The notes under the pieces: model-generated
What the model was told of the DNA's origin: nothing
Seen by the model: only the letters and a program-made list of their open reading frames with translations
Database searches by the model: none
Source of the DNA: Candolleomyces eurysporus
Taxonomy: Eukaryota; Basidiomycota; Agaricomycetes; Agaricales; Psathyrellaceae
Direction: 5' to 3'
DNA length: 64,000 nucleotides
Assembly: GCA_027579435.1 (NCBI GenBank)
Contig: JANBPK010001051.1
Coordinates: forward strand, 42,226 to 106,225
Program-made: the position numbers and the translations under genes
Part shown: in pieces, positions 1 to 12,193 of the stretch
Layout: each line of letters begins with the position of its first letter
Position numbering within the stretch: position 1 is the first letter of the stretch

Positions 1-2053
1 GCGAGACGGAATAATGCTATCGGCGTAGAGGTACGTTTCTCCGAGAAATCCAACTCATTGGCCTAATATTTTGCAGGAAATTCGAGATCTCGTTCTGCAC
101 CTCATCGCCGATGCACCAAATCCCAACTGGCTTCGCGTCGAGGTGAGTGGCCACGCCCAGTTTCGCCAAACCACCTTCTAACATCTTCTCAAGAATGGCT
201 CATCAATCCAAAAAGTCGTCGTATTGATGGTTCCGGGCTTGACGAACCAATTGCTCTCTCTCCCACCCATCCCAACATCCGCGACCTCGAACCCCAACTT
301 GCCACTCTCAATACCCCTGCATTCTCCCTCAACGACAGGAACGGCCGCTGCGATACCCTTTATTGCGACTACGTTTAGTCATGCGTGCCCCACTCGCGCT
401 CCTGGAGACCAGAATCGTATGCATAGTGTTTTGAGCACGTTTTTCAGTTGTCCTATGTCGGCTGAGGAGAAAAAGAGGAGGGTTAATCAGAGACTCAAAT
501 GTGCGTTTTTTCGATTCACTCCCTTGCCTGGTTGATTAATATTCACTGATTCATTGTAGCGGACAAGTCGAAGAGCGATCCTACGCAGTATCTGTTGACG
601 CTGGAGCAGATGATAGAGAATGACTATCCAGTTCCTTCGTATATGGCGGATGTGTTCCAGAAGCCGGAGGGATGGATTGAGACGCCTCAAACGTTGAACG
701 CGCCTCCCGCTGGTACGTCTGGGGTTAAGAGGAAGATATACACTGTTGATTGTGAGATGGTGAGTTACTTTCTTCCTTTGGTCCAGGCTACTTTCTGATT
801 TGCTTCTTCGCAGTGTATCACGGAAGACGGAAAAGAGCTGACTCGTGTCTGCATTATCGACTTCCATACGAATAATGTAGTTTATGACCAGCTGGTCAAG
901 CCCTCAAAACCCATCGTGGACTACCTTACTCGGTTAGTTCGCGAGCACCCTCTTTCGAATATACGATCCTTGAACTGATTGTTGTTGACAGGTTTTCCGG
1001 GATCACAGAGCAACACCTAGCCTCCGTGACCACCACTCTTGCCGAAGTTCAAACTAAAGTCCTCTCCCTCCTGTGCCCAGCCCCTCCCGTTCCTACCCCA
1101 AACCCATTCTCCATGAGCCCCAACCCCTCCTCCTCATCTTCCCCACCGCCGCCTGCACCAACACCCATCCTCATAGGCCACTCCCTCGAATCCGATCTCA
1201 GAGCTCTAAAACTCTGCCACCCCTACTGCATCGACACAGCATTAATGTACCACCACCCGCGCGGCAGACCTCTCAAACCCGGCCTCGCATGGCTCACCAA
1301 GAAATGGTGCGGCCGCGAAATCCAGACGCGGGGTGAAGGGGGCCACGATCCCGAAGAAGACGCGCGTGCCTGCCTCGATCTACTGAAGAAAAAGTTGGAG
1401 GAGGGTCCGGGGTTCGGAGAGTTCAAGACAGACCAGGAGTCGATATTCGAGCGGCTCGGGAGGGNCGAAAAAACGCGGAGGAGGGGTAGGAGGCGGGGTC
1501 AGGAGCGCGGTGGTGGACTATGGCAATCCGGCGCACATGCACGGGNAACAAGGCTACGACTGCGTTGGCGTGTAAGACGGACGAGGAGGTTGTCGAAGGG
1601 CTGCTCGGAGTTGTGCCGTCGCATGATTTTGTGTTTGCGAGGCTGATGGGGCTGGCGGATGTTTTGGGGTGGATAACGCCCCGGGCCCCGCAAGATTCCT
1701 CCGTATCTACTACCACCGCTGCATCTGCCGCCCCGCAACCTCCGACCTCCCCGACGGACGACCAACTTCAAACCGCACTCGCATCACTTAATGTCCACCT
1801 CTCGAAAATCCATGCATCCTTGCCCTCGCGAACCGCCTTCATCTTATTTACAGGCCACTCCGACCCTCGTAGGATGACACAGCTCAATTCGAGGAAGACG
1901 CAGTTCGAAAATGCCTTCAGATCAGGGAAGAGTCCGGAGGAGATCGCGGCGGGTGAGAATGGGGTGAGGTGGACGGCTGCGGATGGGAGAGAGTTGGAAG
2001 GGGCGGTCGAGCTGGCTAGGAGGGGGTTGGTGTTTTTAGGTGTGAAGATGTAA
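1..2053 (+). CDS. REX1: REX1-like RNA exonuclease (5' end outside window)
   Basis: DEDDh-type 3'-5' RNA exonuclease of the Rex1/REXO1 family, which in yeast trims 5S rRNA and tRNA 3' ends in the nucleus; the role here is inferred from family. Visible exons are about 1-30, 77-142, 194-500, 560-759, 814-932 and 992-2053, with good GT-AG borders. The catalytic signature VDCEM is split by the intron at 760-813. Later come [24 protein letters not shown] and GGHDPEEDA, supplying the further acidic and His residues. A long C-terminal extension follows the exonuclease fold. Two N characters (1465, 1546) follow G runs; leaving both out gives one continuous frame, so the apparent break is an assembly artefact. 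The start lies left of the window. A decayed copy lies at 15060-17208. Rex3/Rex4-type assignment is possible, but the GHSLESDL and CEM context fits Rex1 best. Confidence 0.8.
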
Positions 2054-3075
2054 TGATGGTATTGCTTTTTGAAGAGAAGTGCGAGGGTTGTGGTAGGATA
2101 CCGTACTGTTGGTTTTTTTTTCGTTCTTCCTCTCCTCTTCGGAAGCTGATTGTTGTTTATTTGCCCTTTTAGGTGTTGTGTGTAGTTGCTATTGAATTCA
2201 TCTCGCCTGCTTTTTTCTTGAGCCCGTGCACTGTTCGGATGTGTGCTTTATTCATGCGTACTCGACTGGAAGGTGCGAAGTTTCTGACGACATATTTTCA
2301 TCAAAGTTATCGGCTTCCCTCGCTCTTCAACTTACCGAGGTTACCGAGGCGCAGGGGTGACCAAGTATTTCAATGTCTAGTCCGACTCGCCTCCAAGCCG
2401 TTCGGAATGGAGCACCTGTTACAGTGCACGCTTTTGAATGACACCCGTCGGTGTTACCTGAGCTGAAAGGGTACGACTGACGTAGTTTATCTTCAAGGAT
2501 CAATAAGGCAGATTGCCAATCCGTGTCGAAATGGAGAAAGAGGGGTATACTGGGACACTGGGCGGTGACTCTGGGGTGCCCTCACCAAAGCCGTTCTGAC
2601 GCCAAGCAAGGCTCCAATTAAAAGTAGTGCTACCGGAGGATTACCGGTGTGTACTCGTAATTCTCTATTGTTCACCAGGTTGATTTTTCAATGCCGCCAT
2701 GTACATGCCGTTTTGAGTTCGTCTCCTGTGCGCACTCAACGGAACACAGGCACAATATGACGAAATGCCCTAAAATTAGCGCTGCTGCCTCACTCATTCA
2801 AGCCTATTCATAGGAAGGATCCTTTTTATAGTCGAACTGAAGGAGCGCTGGTAGCAAAAATAGAACGCGGCAACGGTAGACTTTGAGCGTTGTGTCATAC
2901 GAGATGAATAGGCAGAATCCTGAGGAGGGCTTCTGCCGACTGGCGTACGTGGTGTGCGGCGGTCCACTTGATACGTGAGGTATAAAATCTTCGAAGGATT
3001 TGGCTTCATGAACCATCAGGTGCTCACGAAACAACTCTCTTCGTTATAGTCAACGTTCCACTCATACTTTCAAAG
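2054..3075. other. Intergenic, exonuclease 3' end to AKR promoter
   Basis: About 1 kb without a supported gene. It holds the presumed 3' UTR of the exonuclease and the promoter of the reductase. The short open frames here (for example 2173-2466) have no recognisable protein features or splice context. Confidence 0.5.
2981..2987 (+). promoter_or_regulatory. TATA box of the aldo-keto reductase
   Basis: TATAAAA lies 95 nt upstream of the ATG at 3076, a normal spacing for a fungal TATA element with a short 5' UTR. Confidence 0.45.
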
Positions 3076-4598
3076 ATGGCCAGTGGTCTCCAACAAATGA
3101 TTCCTCTCCCGCCACCACCGAAGTCAAGGTTGGGAGTATATCGACAACTTTCAACCATGGCTGGTGTGCATGTTTCTCCTATGGCGCTCGGTGCGATGAG
3201 TATCGGTGACCAGTGGGAGAAGTTTGGGTTTGGGTCTATGACAAAAGAAGATAGCTTCAAGTTGCTGGATGCATATGTCGACCTCGGAGGGAACTTTATC
3301 GATACAGCGAACAATTAGTGGGTAGCTTCCCATGGTTTATGTTCGTTGCGACTGATCGATTACATTTACACTGTAGTCAGAGCGAGAGCTCCGAGATGTT
3401 CATCGGTGAATGGGCTGAGGCTCGGGGTATCCGTGATCAGCTGTTCATCGCTACCAAGGTACGAACTTCAGCCTTTTGTCCACTGCTTGTGCTCATTGAC
3501 ACTATTCCGTAATCGCAGTATACCCATAACCCCAAACTCTGGGACCCATCTGTGAACCAGAAGGTCATGTGGTCAGGCAATAGCATCAAATCGATGCACC
3601 TGACGATTGAGAGTTCTCTCAAGAAACTGAGGACCTCGTACATTGATCTGTTCTATGTGCATTACTGGGACTTCACGACGAGCATTCCCGAGCTGATGCA
3701 CGCTCTTCATGCGCTTGTCACGACGCGGAAAGTCCTCTACCTGGTATGTATTTGTGCGACCGAGCTTTCCATTAACGTTGCTGATTTTTCATATTACAGG
3801 GAATTTCAGACACTCCGGCGTGGGTCGTCACCAAAGCCAACCAGTATGCAAGGTGTAACGCGTTGACTCCGTTCTGCATTTACCAGGGCATGTGGAACGT
3901 GATGGAGCGCTCGTTTGAGAGGGACATCATCCCTATGGCTCGTGACGAAGGTATGTGACCTACTTTCAGTCATTCCGAGCTTGACTTTTAACCTCTAACT
4001 GTGTCTCTCTCTCAGGAATGGCGTTGGCTCCATGGGGTGTCCTCGCTCAGGGAAAGATCCGCTCGGATGCAGAGGAGGAAAAACGTCGTCAGACTGGAGA
4101 AGGCGGGAGGTCGGTTTATGCTGGTTGGGAAAGAACGGAGTCTGAGAAGAAAATCTGTCGGGCGCTCGAAGAAGTTGCCAAAGAGGTTGGGGCTCAAAGT
4201 ATAACAGCAGGTACGTCGGTCTACCGAGATGAGAGACTTGTATGATTTCTAATCCTGATTTACAGTCGCAATCGCGTACGTGATGCATAAAACGCGATAC
4301 GTCTTCCCCGTCATCGGAGGGAGAAAAGTCGAGCATCTGGTTAGCAACCTCGAGGCGTTAGAGATAACGCTCACAAGCGAGCACATCAAAGCCATTGAGA
4401 GTGTCGTTCCGTTCGATCTTGGGTTTCCAGGGGCAATATTCGTTAGTCGTTCTCATCGTCTTCCCATACTGTTTGCGGCGATCACTAATACTTACGCTGC
4501 TTTTGCAGGGCGATGGCACTTTCTACGGCTCCCGTACTCTTGCCAGTGGACATAGGGAGATTTGGCCGATTGCACAGCCAATTGTAGGCCACAAGTAA
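3076..4598 (+). CDS. Aldo-keto reductase, aryl-alcohol dehydrogenase type
   Basis: NADPH-dependent aldo-keto reductase of the fungal AAD / norsolorinic-acid-reductase-like group, expected to reduce aromatic aldehydes in the cytosol. Seven exons can be placed: 3076-3317, 3377-3458, 3519-3743, 3800-3950, 4016-4210, 4266-4441 and 4509-4598, all GT-AG and in frame. Visible motifs are FIDTANNYQ (catalytic Asp and Tyr), FIATK (catalytic Lys), DLFYVHYWD (His), [10 protein letters not shown], then [10 protein letters not shown] and the cofactor-binding stretch [13 protein letters not shown]. The product of about 386 aa is full length for the family. It sits between the exonuclease and the first GTPase cassette. 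No copy of it accompanies the second exonuclease copy or the other cassettes, so it was either not duplicated or was lost there. Confidence 0.9.
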
Positions 4599-4813
4599 TT
4601 CAAAGACGCTAGGTCTTTTCAATAAATTGGCTCCCGGGTCTGGTTTTCCGGTTTCGGACGTACAGCTCTCATCGCGTGCAAGTTAGGGCAATAATAGAAT
4701 GGCTTGTGTTTGTTGTCGTTATATCGTTCAATGTCATCCCATCCATTGAGTAAGCAGCTCTCTGGTGTCATTGACAGCTCCCTTTGATCTGGGCCGCCCG
4801 ATTCAAGATCATA

Positions 4814-6409
4814 ATGCAGGGGCCGCCTACACTCAGAGGTCTTGAATCTCTTCGGAAAGATGGCGACGTTTTCCTAGAGGACCTAGCAGAGAAAGAAGAT
4901 ATTGCTATCCTGTACGTACCACGCGGCTTTGATGTCCAGGAACCATTTTGAAGCGCCGTGCAGTGTTGTTGGACCCACCGCTGCCGGCAAAAGCACGGTA
5001 CGCTGACCACCTTTCTTCTCCTACGACTGTAGAATGCATTTGATGACCCTCCCTTCCAGTTCATCAACAACATCCTCCGGAAGACAAAGTCCAAACAGAT
5101 GGCCAGAGTCAGCGACGGGCTTACATCTTGTACGGATCGACTCGTCCAGTACAGGATTGGGCTCCCGGACGACCCAACCACGCAGGATCAGACTCGGCGT
5201 GTCAATGTCGTGTTGGTGGACACTCCGAGTTTGGATCGTGGATCTGTGCCAGAGGATGCATTCGAGATCCTCCGTCAAATCGCGGTTTGGCTTGCGTCTC
5301 TGTAAGTCATCTGTTTTCTCTTCGGATGCTAAGACATAATACATATAGCCATGCCCAGACACGCTTCCGGTCTCAACGTCGGCGCAATTGTATTCATGTA
5401 CCCCATCTACCGGCCTGGGAGGCTAACAAATATCGACATCGCAAGTTTCAGAGTCTTTCGCAAGCTTTGTGGCTCTCGAAATTTCCTACGCATCATTGCT
5501 GTGACAACCAAATGGGACAAATGCGCAAAAGATGAAGGAGAGAAAAGAGAAAAACATATCTGGTCCGAGTTTTGGAAAGGGCTGTACTGCAATGAACCCA
5601 TCCAGGTACATCGCCTTTGCGACACCATTGAATCTGCCTGGGCTGTGTTGCGCTTTATCACTACGAGCGTCGCCCAGCGTCCGAGCACCGACCCTCTTAC
5701 CATTCAAAAAGAGATCGTCGTGAAAGGCAAAGCCTTGATGGACACGGAAGCTGCCCAGGTCCTTGCATCAGTCCTGAGCAATCAGGACGATGGTAGGTTT
5801 GGATCCCGAAAGTACCGGTACCCACGCCCCCGTTTATTCTTCTCGTTTCGTCGGGTGAGTCCTCCTTTCTATTTTGCACATATTCTGAAGTAATAACTTG
5901 AATGAAAGGCAAACGTACCTATTTTCCGCCCGACAGAGTCAACCTTCAAGCCTCGTTCCTGGCACTCGTCTATGTCGACGTCTTCGACTACTAGTAGCTA
6001 CTACACTGCGCCTACGGATATTATTCCAACGACCCCAAAACACGACCGATCTGTCCCGGGAGAATCCCCAGCTAGCAGGACTGCATCGCGGTCGCATTCA
6101 GACGACCAGCTGGATGTTTCAACGTCATTTGAACCTTCATTTACTACGACTCCCTCCGCACCCGCTAGCGCCACTTCCTCGTCAACGACTCTAGTAGGGG
6201 GCGGAGCTTCCAGTCGCCCCCCTCCAATGGATTCATTCGAACCCGCGCAAGAGACCCACCAAAACACACAATTCTTTTCCGGTGCCAACGGGTTTAGGAT
6301 GGGGAACATTGAATTTAACAACGTCAACGTCACTGTCAGCATTAGGAACGTTCAAGCAGAAGAAATCAGCGTCAATATTCATTTGCATCCCGGACACGTA
6401 GGGCCTTAA
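4814..6409 (+). CDS. GTPase A1 (G domain plus disordered tail)
   Basis: P-loop GTPase resembling agaricomycete AIG1/septin-type G-domain proteins. Exons 4814-4911, 4964-4997, 5060-5301, 5359-5854 and 5909-6409 give 456 aa. G1 is GPTAAGKST, carried by the 34-nt exon 2. The G2 region is SDGLTSCT. G3 is VDTPSLD, with Ser where DxxG expects Gly. A conserved block IVFMYPIYRPGR is followed by G4 VTTKWD. The G domain ends near residue 290 with LFFSFRR. The last exon encodes a Ser/Thr/Pro-rich tail of about 166 residues ending in FFSGANGFRMGNIEFNNVNV and alternating beta-prone residues. First gene of the first A-B-C cassette. The biological role is unknown; GTP binding is well supported by the motifs. 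Confidence 0.85.
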
Positions 6410-6865
6410 GGCTTTAAAGGCAAGTTGGTGTACCTATTCATCACCCGTATGCTCCGGGTGGCATCCGACAGAATGTTGCTTTGTATTTAGCGTTTCTACG
6501 TATATAGGAACAGAACATGAGTCACTGGTGCAGTACCCTAAGTCTCTTGGCGCACATGCTAACATCCGTCGTGTACCCCGCCGGACAGTTAATTGACGTT
6601 GCACAGGAGCGCTGATGTCGTGATCAGCATGAGCCATGCGGCTTACACGAGTCCAGGGTGAAACGTGCTGATTTGAATTGGGATGTCAGAGCCAAAATCG
6701 CGCACGCACATCTCAATACCCATCCTGTTTCCACGTTTTTTCGGGGCGCTGATTTTCAGATAATGTCTCAGCCCCACTAACTTTAATTGGGGTGGGATCA
6801 TCACTATCCGTCGCTGCAACGTGCCCTTTACCTCGAGCAACGGTTACACAATACGATAGTGCGGC
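6410..6865. other. Intergenic between A1 and B1
   Basis: About 450 nt holding the A1 3' UTR and B1 promoter. No gene seen; the minus-strand open frames show no recognisable features. Confidence 0.4.
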
Positions 6866-6951
6866 GTGTTATCTTATATACTCCAGCCCTCAATATTGCC
6901 CTCTCCCTTGTGCCACTGTAACGCCCGAAAAAANCATCTTCGCAAGTTAAG

Positions 6952-8074
6952 GATGAGAGGACCAGATGAAGCTAGTGTTCACAAAGAGCAGGCTCGATGC
7001 GAAGACATCCTTATCCTGTGCGTCAATCCCTTCCTTCGTAGTATCAAAGCATTGAATAATTTCCAGTGTTATGGGCTCTATAGGCTCTGGAAAGAGTACC
7101 GTACGCACTTGTGGTTACTTCGATAGTCGCGGTCACTGGGCTGACCTCACCTCGTCAATGGGACTAGTTCGTCAATAACGTTTTGGACGAAAGTCTGGCC
7201 CCTTGTAGTGATGGATTGGCACCCTGCACAACCATGCTAGCAGACTATCACGTCCATATCCCCCCNTGACGTTGCGGATCGCTACCCGCTAACAAAAGGA
7301 AAGCGTTTCTTCCTGGTAGATACTCCAGGATTCGACAACGTGTCACTTTCCGATACCGAAATTCTCCGTCGATTAGCTGTCTGGCTTGCCTCAGCGTGAG
7401 TCTGTATCCAAATGGCCGTTCGTAAATATCATTGACCCCATTACAATCGACACTCATGAAATTCTAGGTACAATGCTGGCATGAAGGTTGGCGGAATCGT
7501 TTACATATATCCAATCTATCCTGGACGGATTACATGGAACGATTGCGCAAACATCAAGGTATTTCAGAAGATCTGCGGCGTCGGAGGACTGTCCAAGGTC
7601 ACTCTGGCAACAACCCGGTGGAGCTCCTGCCGCCCACAGAGTGGAGAGAGCAGGGAACAAGAAATCTGGCGTAACTTCTGGAACGGGCGCGCCGATGCTC
7701 CGCCCCATTCGACAATGGCGCGGCTAGGGAACTCACGTCAATCCGCTTGGGCAATCATAGAATCTATCTTCAAGTCAATGGCAGGCGATGGAGTTGTTCT
7801 TGCCCTTCAGAGGCAGCTAGTCGACAAAGGGAGGATCTTCCAACAGACGGACGCCGCTCAAGAGCTCAGGGCCAAGATAATACGCCTACTCAAGGACACC
7901 ATGGGTGAAGGCCCTAGTCCAGCCGTGAAGGAACGTCTGGAAGAACTTTCTGCGGAAGCTAAGGCGCTGAAAATCCCGATGTCCAGGCGTATTCAGGCCC
8001 TCTTTAGCATTGTGAGTATATTTTTCCAAATCACAGCCTTCTAGCTCAGGAGTGTATCGGTATAGATAACCTGA
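6952..8074 (+). CDS. GTPase B1 (start codon uncertain)
   Basis: Second GTPase of cassette 1, paralogous to B2 and B3. Exons: about 6952-7017, 7067-7100 (34 nt, P-loop GSIGSGKST), 7168-7395, 7468-8011 and 8066-8074, ending IIT. G3 is VDTPGFDN; a block IVYIYPIYPGR is followed by G4 LATTRWS. B2 and B3 begin with MPRK at an ATG; the aligned position here reads ACGCCC beside an N at 6934, so the ancestral start appears lost or misread. The internal ATG at 6952 or an in-frame ATG at 6866 are the alternatives. A second N at 7266 in a C run breaks the frame; without it the frame matches the paralogues. The protein is about 290-300 aa. It has a helical C-terminal part and no disordered tail. Confidence 0.75.
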
Positions 8075-8472
8075 AGAGGACTAATTTGGCTCCGATTTTT
8101 GACGTGCAAAGAGGTGTTTTTCCCTTCAGCGCTCTCCGCTCGTGCACCGTGACTTGACGGCGGTGATATGAAGCCTCATGGTGTGTATATATCAACGTAT
8201 TGAATTGTCTTGTAGTAGTCTACTTGGAAAATTTTGTTACACGAGGCGACATGAGGCGTGGTAGGTCTTTTCCATCAGTGATGTTGTACATTTTTGAGGT
8301 CGACACTCCTTGCGCCGTGCGGTCTCCACGAGTCTGTTACTGAAAACCCGAGGCCGCTTTGGCCGTTTATATTAAGCGATCGAGCGGCGCACCATGTCGC
8401 GCCTTCACTCGAAACCTTCTCTCTTCTCATACAACCGATCATCGATTATCGTTCCACCCAGTATCTGTCTCG
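8075..8472. other. Intergenic between B1 and C1
   Basis: About 400 nt. It contains a stretch shared with the regions upstream of C2 and C3 (a 'ggtctccacgagt'-like segment near 8320), so it is probably a conserved C-gene promoter. No coding potential seen. Confidence 0.4.
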
Positions 8473-9406
8473 ATGGCTAGAAACAGGGAAGACCCCAATT
8501 TCAGAGAAATAGCCAGGAAGGCTAACCCAGGAGATGTGTTCATACCGTAAGAATTTGCCTCAATGATGAGCAAACGTAAATTGAGGTCTTTTGAATAAAT
8601 AGCATCATCGGGCCATCTGGACATGGCAAGAGCACGGTGCGTTGAGTGTTCATTTCCCTATGAGCGAGTACCTGAGACTCCGTACGTGTTTAGTTTATTT
8701 TCAACATTTTGAAATCCAGTCGCGATCCTGGAAAACCAATGGTCGATGACGGGCTGGAAAGTTGCACTACCACGAGCCAAATGTATCTCGTCGAGGTCCC
8801 GCACGAGCGGGTCGCCGTCGCAGAGCTCCTCAATGGAAAGCGTCTCTTTTTAGTGGACACTCCGGGGCTCGATACAGCTCATATGACTGGTGCGCAACTC
8901 CTGACGGACATCAGGGCATGCCTTACACTGCTGTGAGTGATAGCCACGTTCACGAAGAAAGCTTCACTGATGAATTTGAGCGAAGTGTTGGCAAGAAGCT
9001 GGAATTGGGAGGCGCAATTTACGTGTATCCAATATCCACTACTCACACGATGACTGAGCGACAGAACCAAATGAAACTCGAACGGTTGTTTGGGAGAGAC
9101 GCCCTCCATCGTGTAATGCTAGCGACGACAAGATGGAACTTGGCCGGCCCATCTGATGATCAGAAGGAGGAACGTTTTTATCACCTGCAAGAGCAGTGGA
9201 ATTCAGTCTTCCGTCTGGATGACGCAGAGGAATCCGCCTGGAAGCTTCTCGAGGGAGTACTGGAGCGATCAGCAGTGTCGGACCAGGTTCTTCAAGTCGA
9301 GCCGGGAGACCGGAAGAAGAAAGGTATATGGCAGACCAGCTGGTTAGGTAAACGGGTTGGGAGAGCCTTTACGAATTTATTCCGACGGAGCTCGAGCTCT
9401 GAGTAA
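8473..9406 (+). CDS. GTPase C1
   Basis: Third GTPase of cassette 1, 255 aa. Exons 8473-8546, 8603-8636 (34-nt P-loop exon, GPSGHGKST), 8694-8932 and 8986-9406. The G2 region is DDGLESCTTT, G3 is VDTPGLD, and a block GAIYVYPI is followed by G4 LATTRWN. The usual MYPIYPGR block is here a divergent YPISTTHTMTERQNQ-like segment, characteristic of the C type. The C-terminus ends with a short basic, aromatic stretch (LGKRVGRAFTNLFRR) that could be a membrane-contacting helix. The last acceptor (cgaag at 8985) was chosen because it keeps a normal intron length of 53 nt and matches the frame of the paralogues. Confidence 0.8.
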
Positions 9407-9926
9407 TTCGATTTGTACTAACCCGAGCTCCTGTAATACTGATACATGGTAGCTACTGAAGAATGCGTGTACTTAGACCTCCTCATACCTGGGCTCCCAG
9501 AGCCAGGTACATAGCACTGCGTAGAGCCTTAGAAGCTTGAATCATACCGAGAGGGAGATAGATCCTGGGAGCGAGAGCTCAGAGAGGGAGAAATGAAAGA
9601 TTGAGATAGACTCCGTCCGAGCTTAAAATTATGGCGCCGTCGACTCATCGGCAACCCGTCACAGGTTAAGTGTTCCTCTTCCCTGGCGGCTGAAGAAGTC
9701 GGAATTGCAACAGTGAGTCGACTCCAGATACTTACTGATCATGAAGCTGACAGAAAGATGTCCGGTTTTGATGGCAGTTAGCCTTCGGCTACGCTCTGGA
9801 TTTCGGACTTTAAAACAGGTACACATGTACAAGATGTCATTGTCTCGTGTTTGTTATCGTTACACTCACCAATGCAAGCTTACAAGTATCCGTCTACCTC
9901 TACCTGTCTAAACCGCCGAAGTCAAA
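9407..9926. other. Intergenic, cassette 1 to cassette 2
   Basis: About 520 nt. The segment near 9838-9880 (a 'gtttgttatcg' context) is shared with the regions upstream of A1 and A3, indicating a duplicated A promoter. No gene seen. Confidence 0.4.
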
Positions 9927-11756
9927 ATGCAGAGCCCGAGGCGACAAAGGGGTCTTGATTCGGTAAGGAGGGATGGTGATGAAAGGCTAGAACACGTGGC
10001 AGCGAAACACGATATTGCCATTCTGTATGTCCTGTGTTTTATGGAGCTATGACTGGCTTTGACACATAATAGTATAGTAGGTCCTACCGGCGTTGGAAAA
10101 AGCACTGTTCGTCCTACTATGTTCATTCGCATGCCCTTAGTTATTCACAAGGTTTTCTTAGTTCATCCGGAACATCCTCCGGGCGGTAAATTCCAATCTG
10201 AACCCCAGTGTCAGCGACGAGCTCCTGCATTTCACGGATCGCGTAACCCAATACAAAGTTCATGTGCCTAGCGTGCCTAATCGTCACGTCATATTGGTGG
10301 ATACCCCGAGTTTCGATCGCAAATCCGGGGACGACGCCTTGGAGATTCTTCGTCAAATCTCGTCATGGCTTGCATCTCTGTACGTTATAAGACTTTCTCC
10401 TTGGTGCCAAAAGATGACCCCATATCCAGCTACTACGCTGGCTACAAGGTCAGCGGGATTGTGTTCATGTATCCCATCTACCCTGGGAGGCTAAGAAGAA
10501 TCGACATCGCAAGTTTCCGGGTATTTCACAAGCTTTGTGGCTCCCGCCATTTCCTACGCATAATCGGTGTTACAACAAAATGGGACAGTTTTACTGCCAG
10601 TGAAGAAGTTGGGGAGAGCAGAGAACGGGATATTTGGAAAGGTTTTTGGAAAGAGGTCCGCCACCGAAATGAGCCGAACGCAACAAATCGCCTTCGCGAC
10701 TCCGCCGAACAAGCCACGAATGTGCTAAACTTCATCCTCCACCAATGCGATTCCGTGCGCGGGGATCTTCCCCCTGATCCTCTCGCCATTCAGAAAGAAA
10801 TTGTGGACCAAGGCAAAGCCTTTCTGGACACGGGCGCTGCTAGGCTGCTGACATCGCTGCTCATCAACAAGCACGAAGATCCCAGAAGATACTCTATATC
10901 TCGCCTCATCTTTCGGTTTCGTCAGGTAAGAATTTTCAACTTTCTCTGTTTCTTCGTCAACGTGGATCAATGACCTGTACCGAAGGCGACAGAATCAATC
11001 GCGGTTGTAACGGAGTCTGGTATCGGGGTGGAAGTCTCGCATCATCATCATGATGAGGCGACTCCAAGTATCAGAGTGGAGGAAGTAGAGGAGGAAGCCG
11101 GCTCCACAAATTCGAACACTAGCAACGCCGGCCTCCTGTCTCAGTCTTATAGCGGTCAGCAACATTGCAATTCATGTACCTGTTTTCTACACGGTAAAGA
11201 AGCTGAACCAGCTTCCCGTCAAAGTTCCACGCAAGAGCTATCTCCCAGTGCCAGATTCTCTATAGCTTCAAACGGTACCAGCTATCACACCGCCCCAAGT
11301 ATCCCAGCAACACCAACGGACGTGAACACTATACCATGGCCGTCTTCTTTCCCAGAAGAAGACCCACTGTCAACCGACCATCTTCGCCCTGCATCGGTGT
11401 ATCTGGGTGTTTCGGTTTCCACATCGTTCTCTTCCTCGTCTAGCACACTCCTCCCTGCCGCCAACCCCAGGTCACCTCCGAGCGACACTTCTTCATCGAC
11501 CACTTTACACGAACCCTATACTCAAGCACCCTCAATTCGGATGAATGCCGAACACACTGGTGCCTACACCCAACAACGTGTGCAACTAGGCCTCCTGGAG
11601 GGTGCCAGCCAATTTACAACTGGCGACATTCGAACCAATCAAATCCAAGGGTCGAACATTCGTATTAATGGGTCGAATAATACAGTCAATATATACCATT
11701 GCTCAGGCTGTTTTCAAGGCGTCCGTCGCAGGCGAGCCGGTCTTGGTACTAATTAA
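9927..11756 (+). CDS. GTPase A2 (G domain plus long disordered tail)
   Basis: Paralogue of A1, 538 aa. Exons 9927-10024, 10073-10106 (34 nt), 10162-10379, 10430-10925 and 10986-11756; exon 4 is 496 nt, exactly as in A1. G1 is GPTGVGKST, G3 is VDTPSFD (Ser for Gly again), and G4 is VTTKWD after IVFMYPIYPGR. Exon 5 encodes a 256-residue low-complexity tail. Early on it has a His/acidic-rich patch and a small cysteine cluster (CNSCTC). It ends with LLEGASQFTTGDIRTNQIQG and an Asn/Ile alternation, INGSNNTVNIYHC. The GA-x-x-F-(x)n-G-N/S-x-I pattern resembles motifs found upstream of NACHT domains in agaricomycetes; this is a family-level inference, not a database match. Confidence 0.85.
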
Positions 11757-12193
11757 ATCATTCTTGGGACTTACTTTCTCTCGAGATCGTGCTACTTTAT
11801 ACCTATAGGGATTCCCGCGACAAACTCTGTTATGATTGTTGACTTTGCTTACCTTACTTATCGCCCCTTCAACGATCGTCCTCCCTTTGTCTCCCCGAAT
11901 CGTTCCAGTCATGTGGTAAACATGAGGCTCAACACTAATAGGTTGGGATGCCTCGATTCTGCAGTTTTCACATTCACCATGCGCTTTCCACGTTTTCGCG
12001 CATCGTGATTTGACAAGCTAGCTAGTAAGTGTCGTTTTCCGGATCCATATATGACTCGGAACTGATTCCCTCATCATCAATCACCAGACAACGTGTATTC
12101 CCTCAACCTTGGATGTCAGAAGATAAGACTGCGCAGCATGGGACGCCAATTATATACCAGACCCCAAGATAGTTCCCCCCTTGCCGACACAAT
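11757..12193. other. Intergenic between A2 and B2
   Basis: About 440 nt with no supported gene. The 70 nt before B2 resemble the region before B3 (a 'ccaattatataccaa'-like segment), a likely core promoter. Confidence 0.4.

Noticed and set aside
1026..1646. Exonuclease read as truncated at 1646
   Set aside because: The frame change is caused by the N characters at 1465 and 1546; omitting them gives one frame to 2053.
2173..2466. 97-aa open frame downstream of the exonuclease
   Set aside because: No motif, no splice context, and absent from the duplicated copy of the locus.
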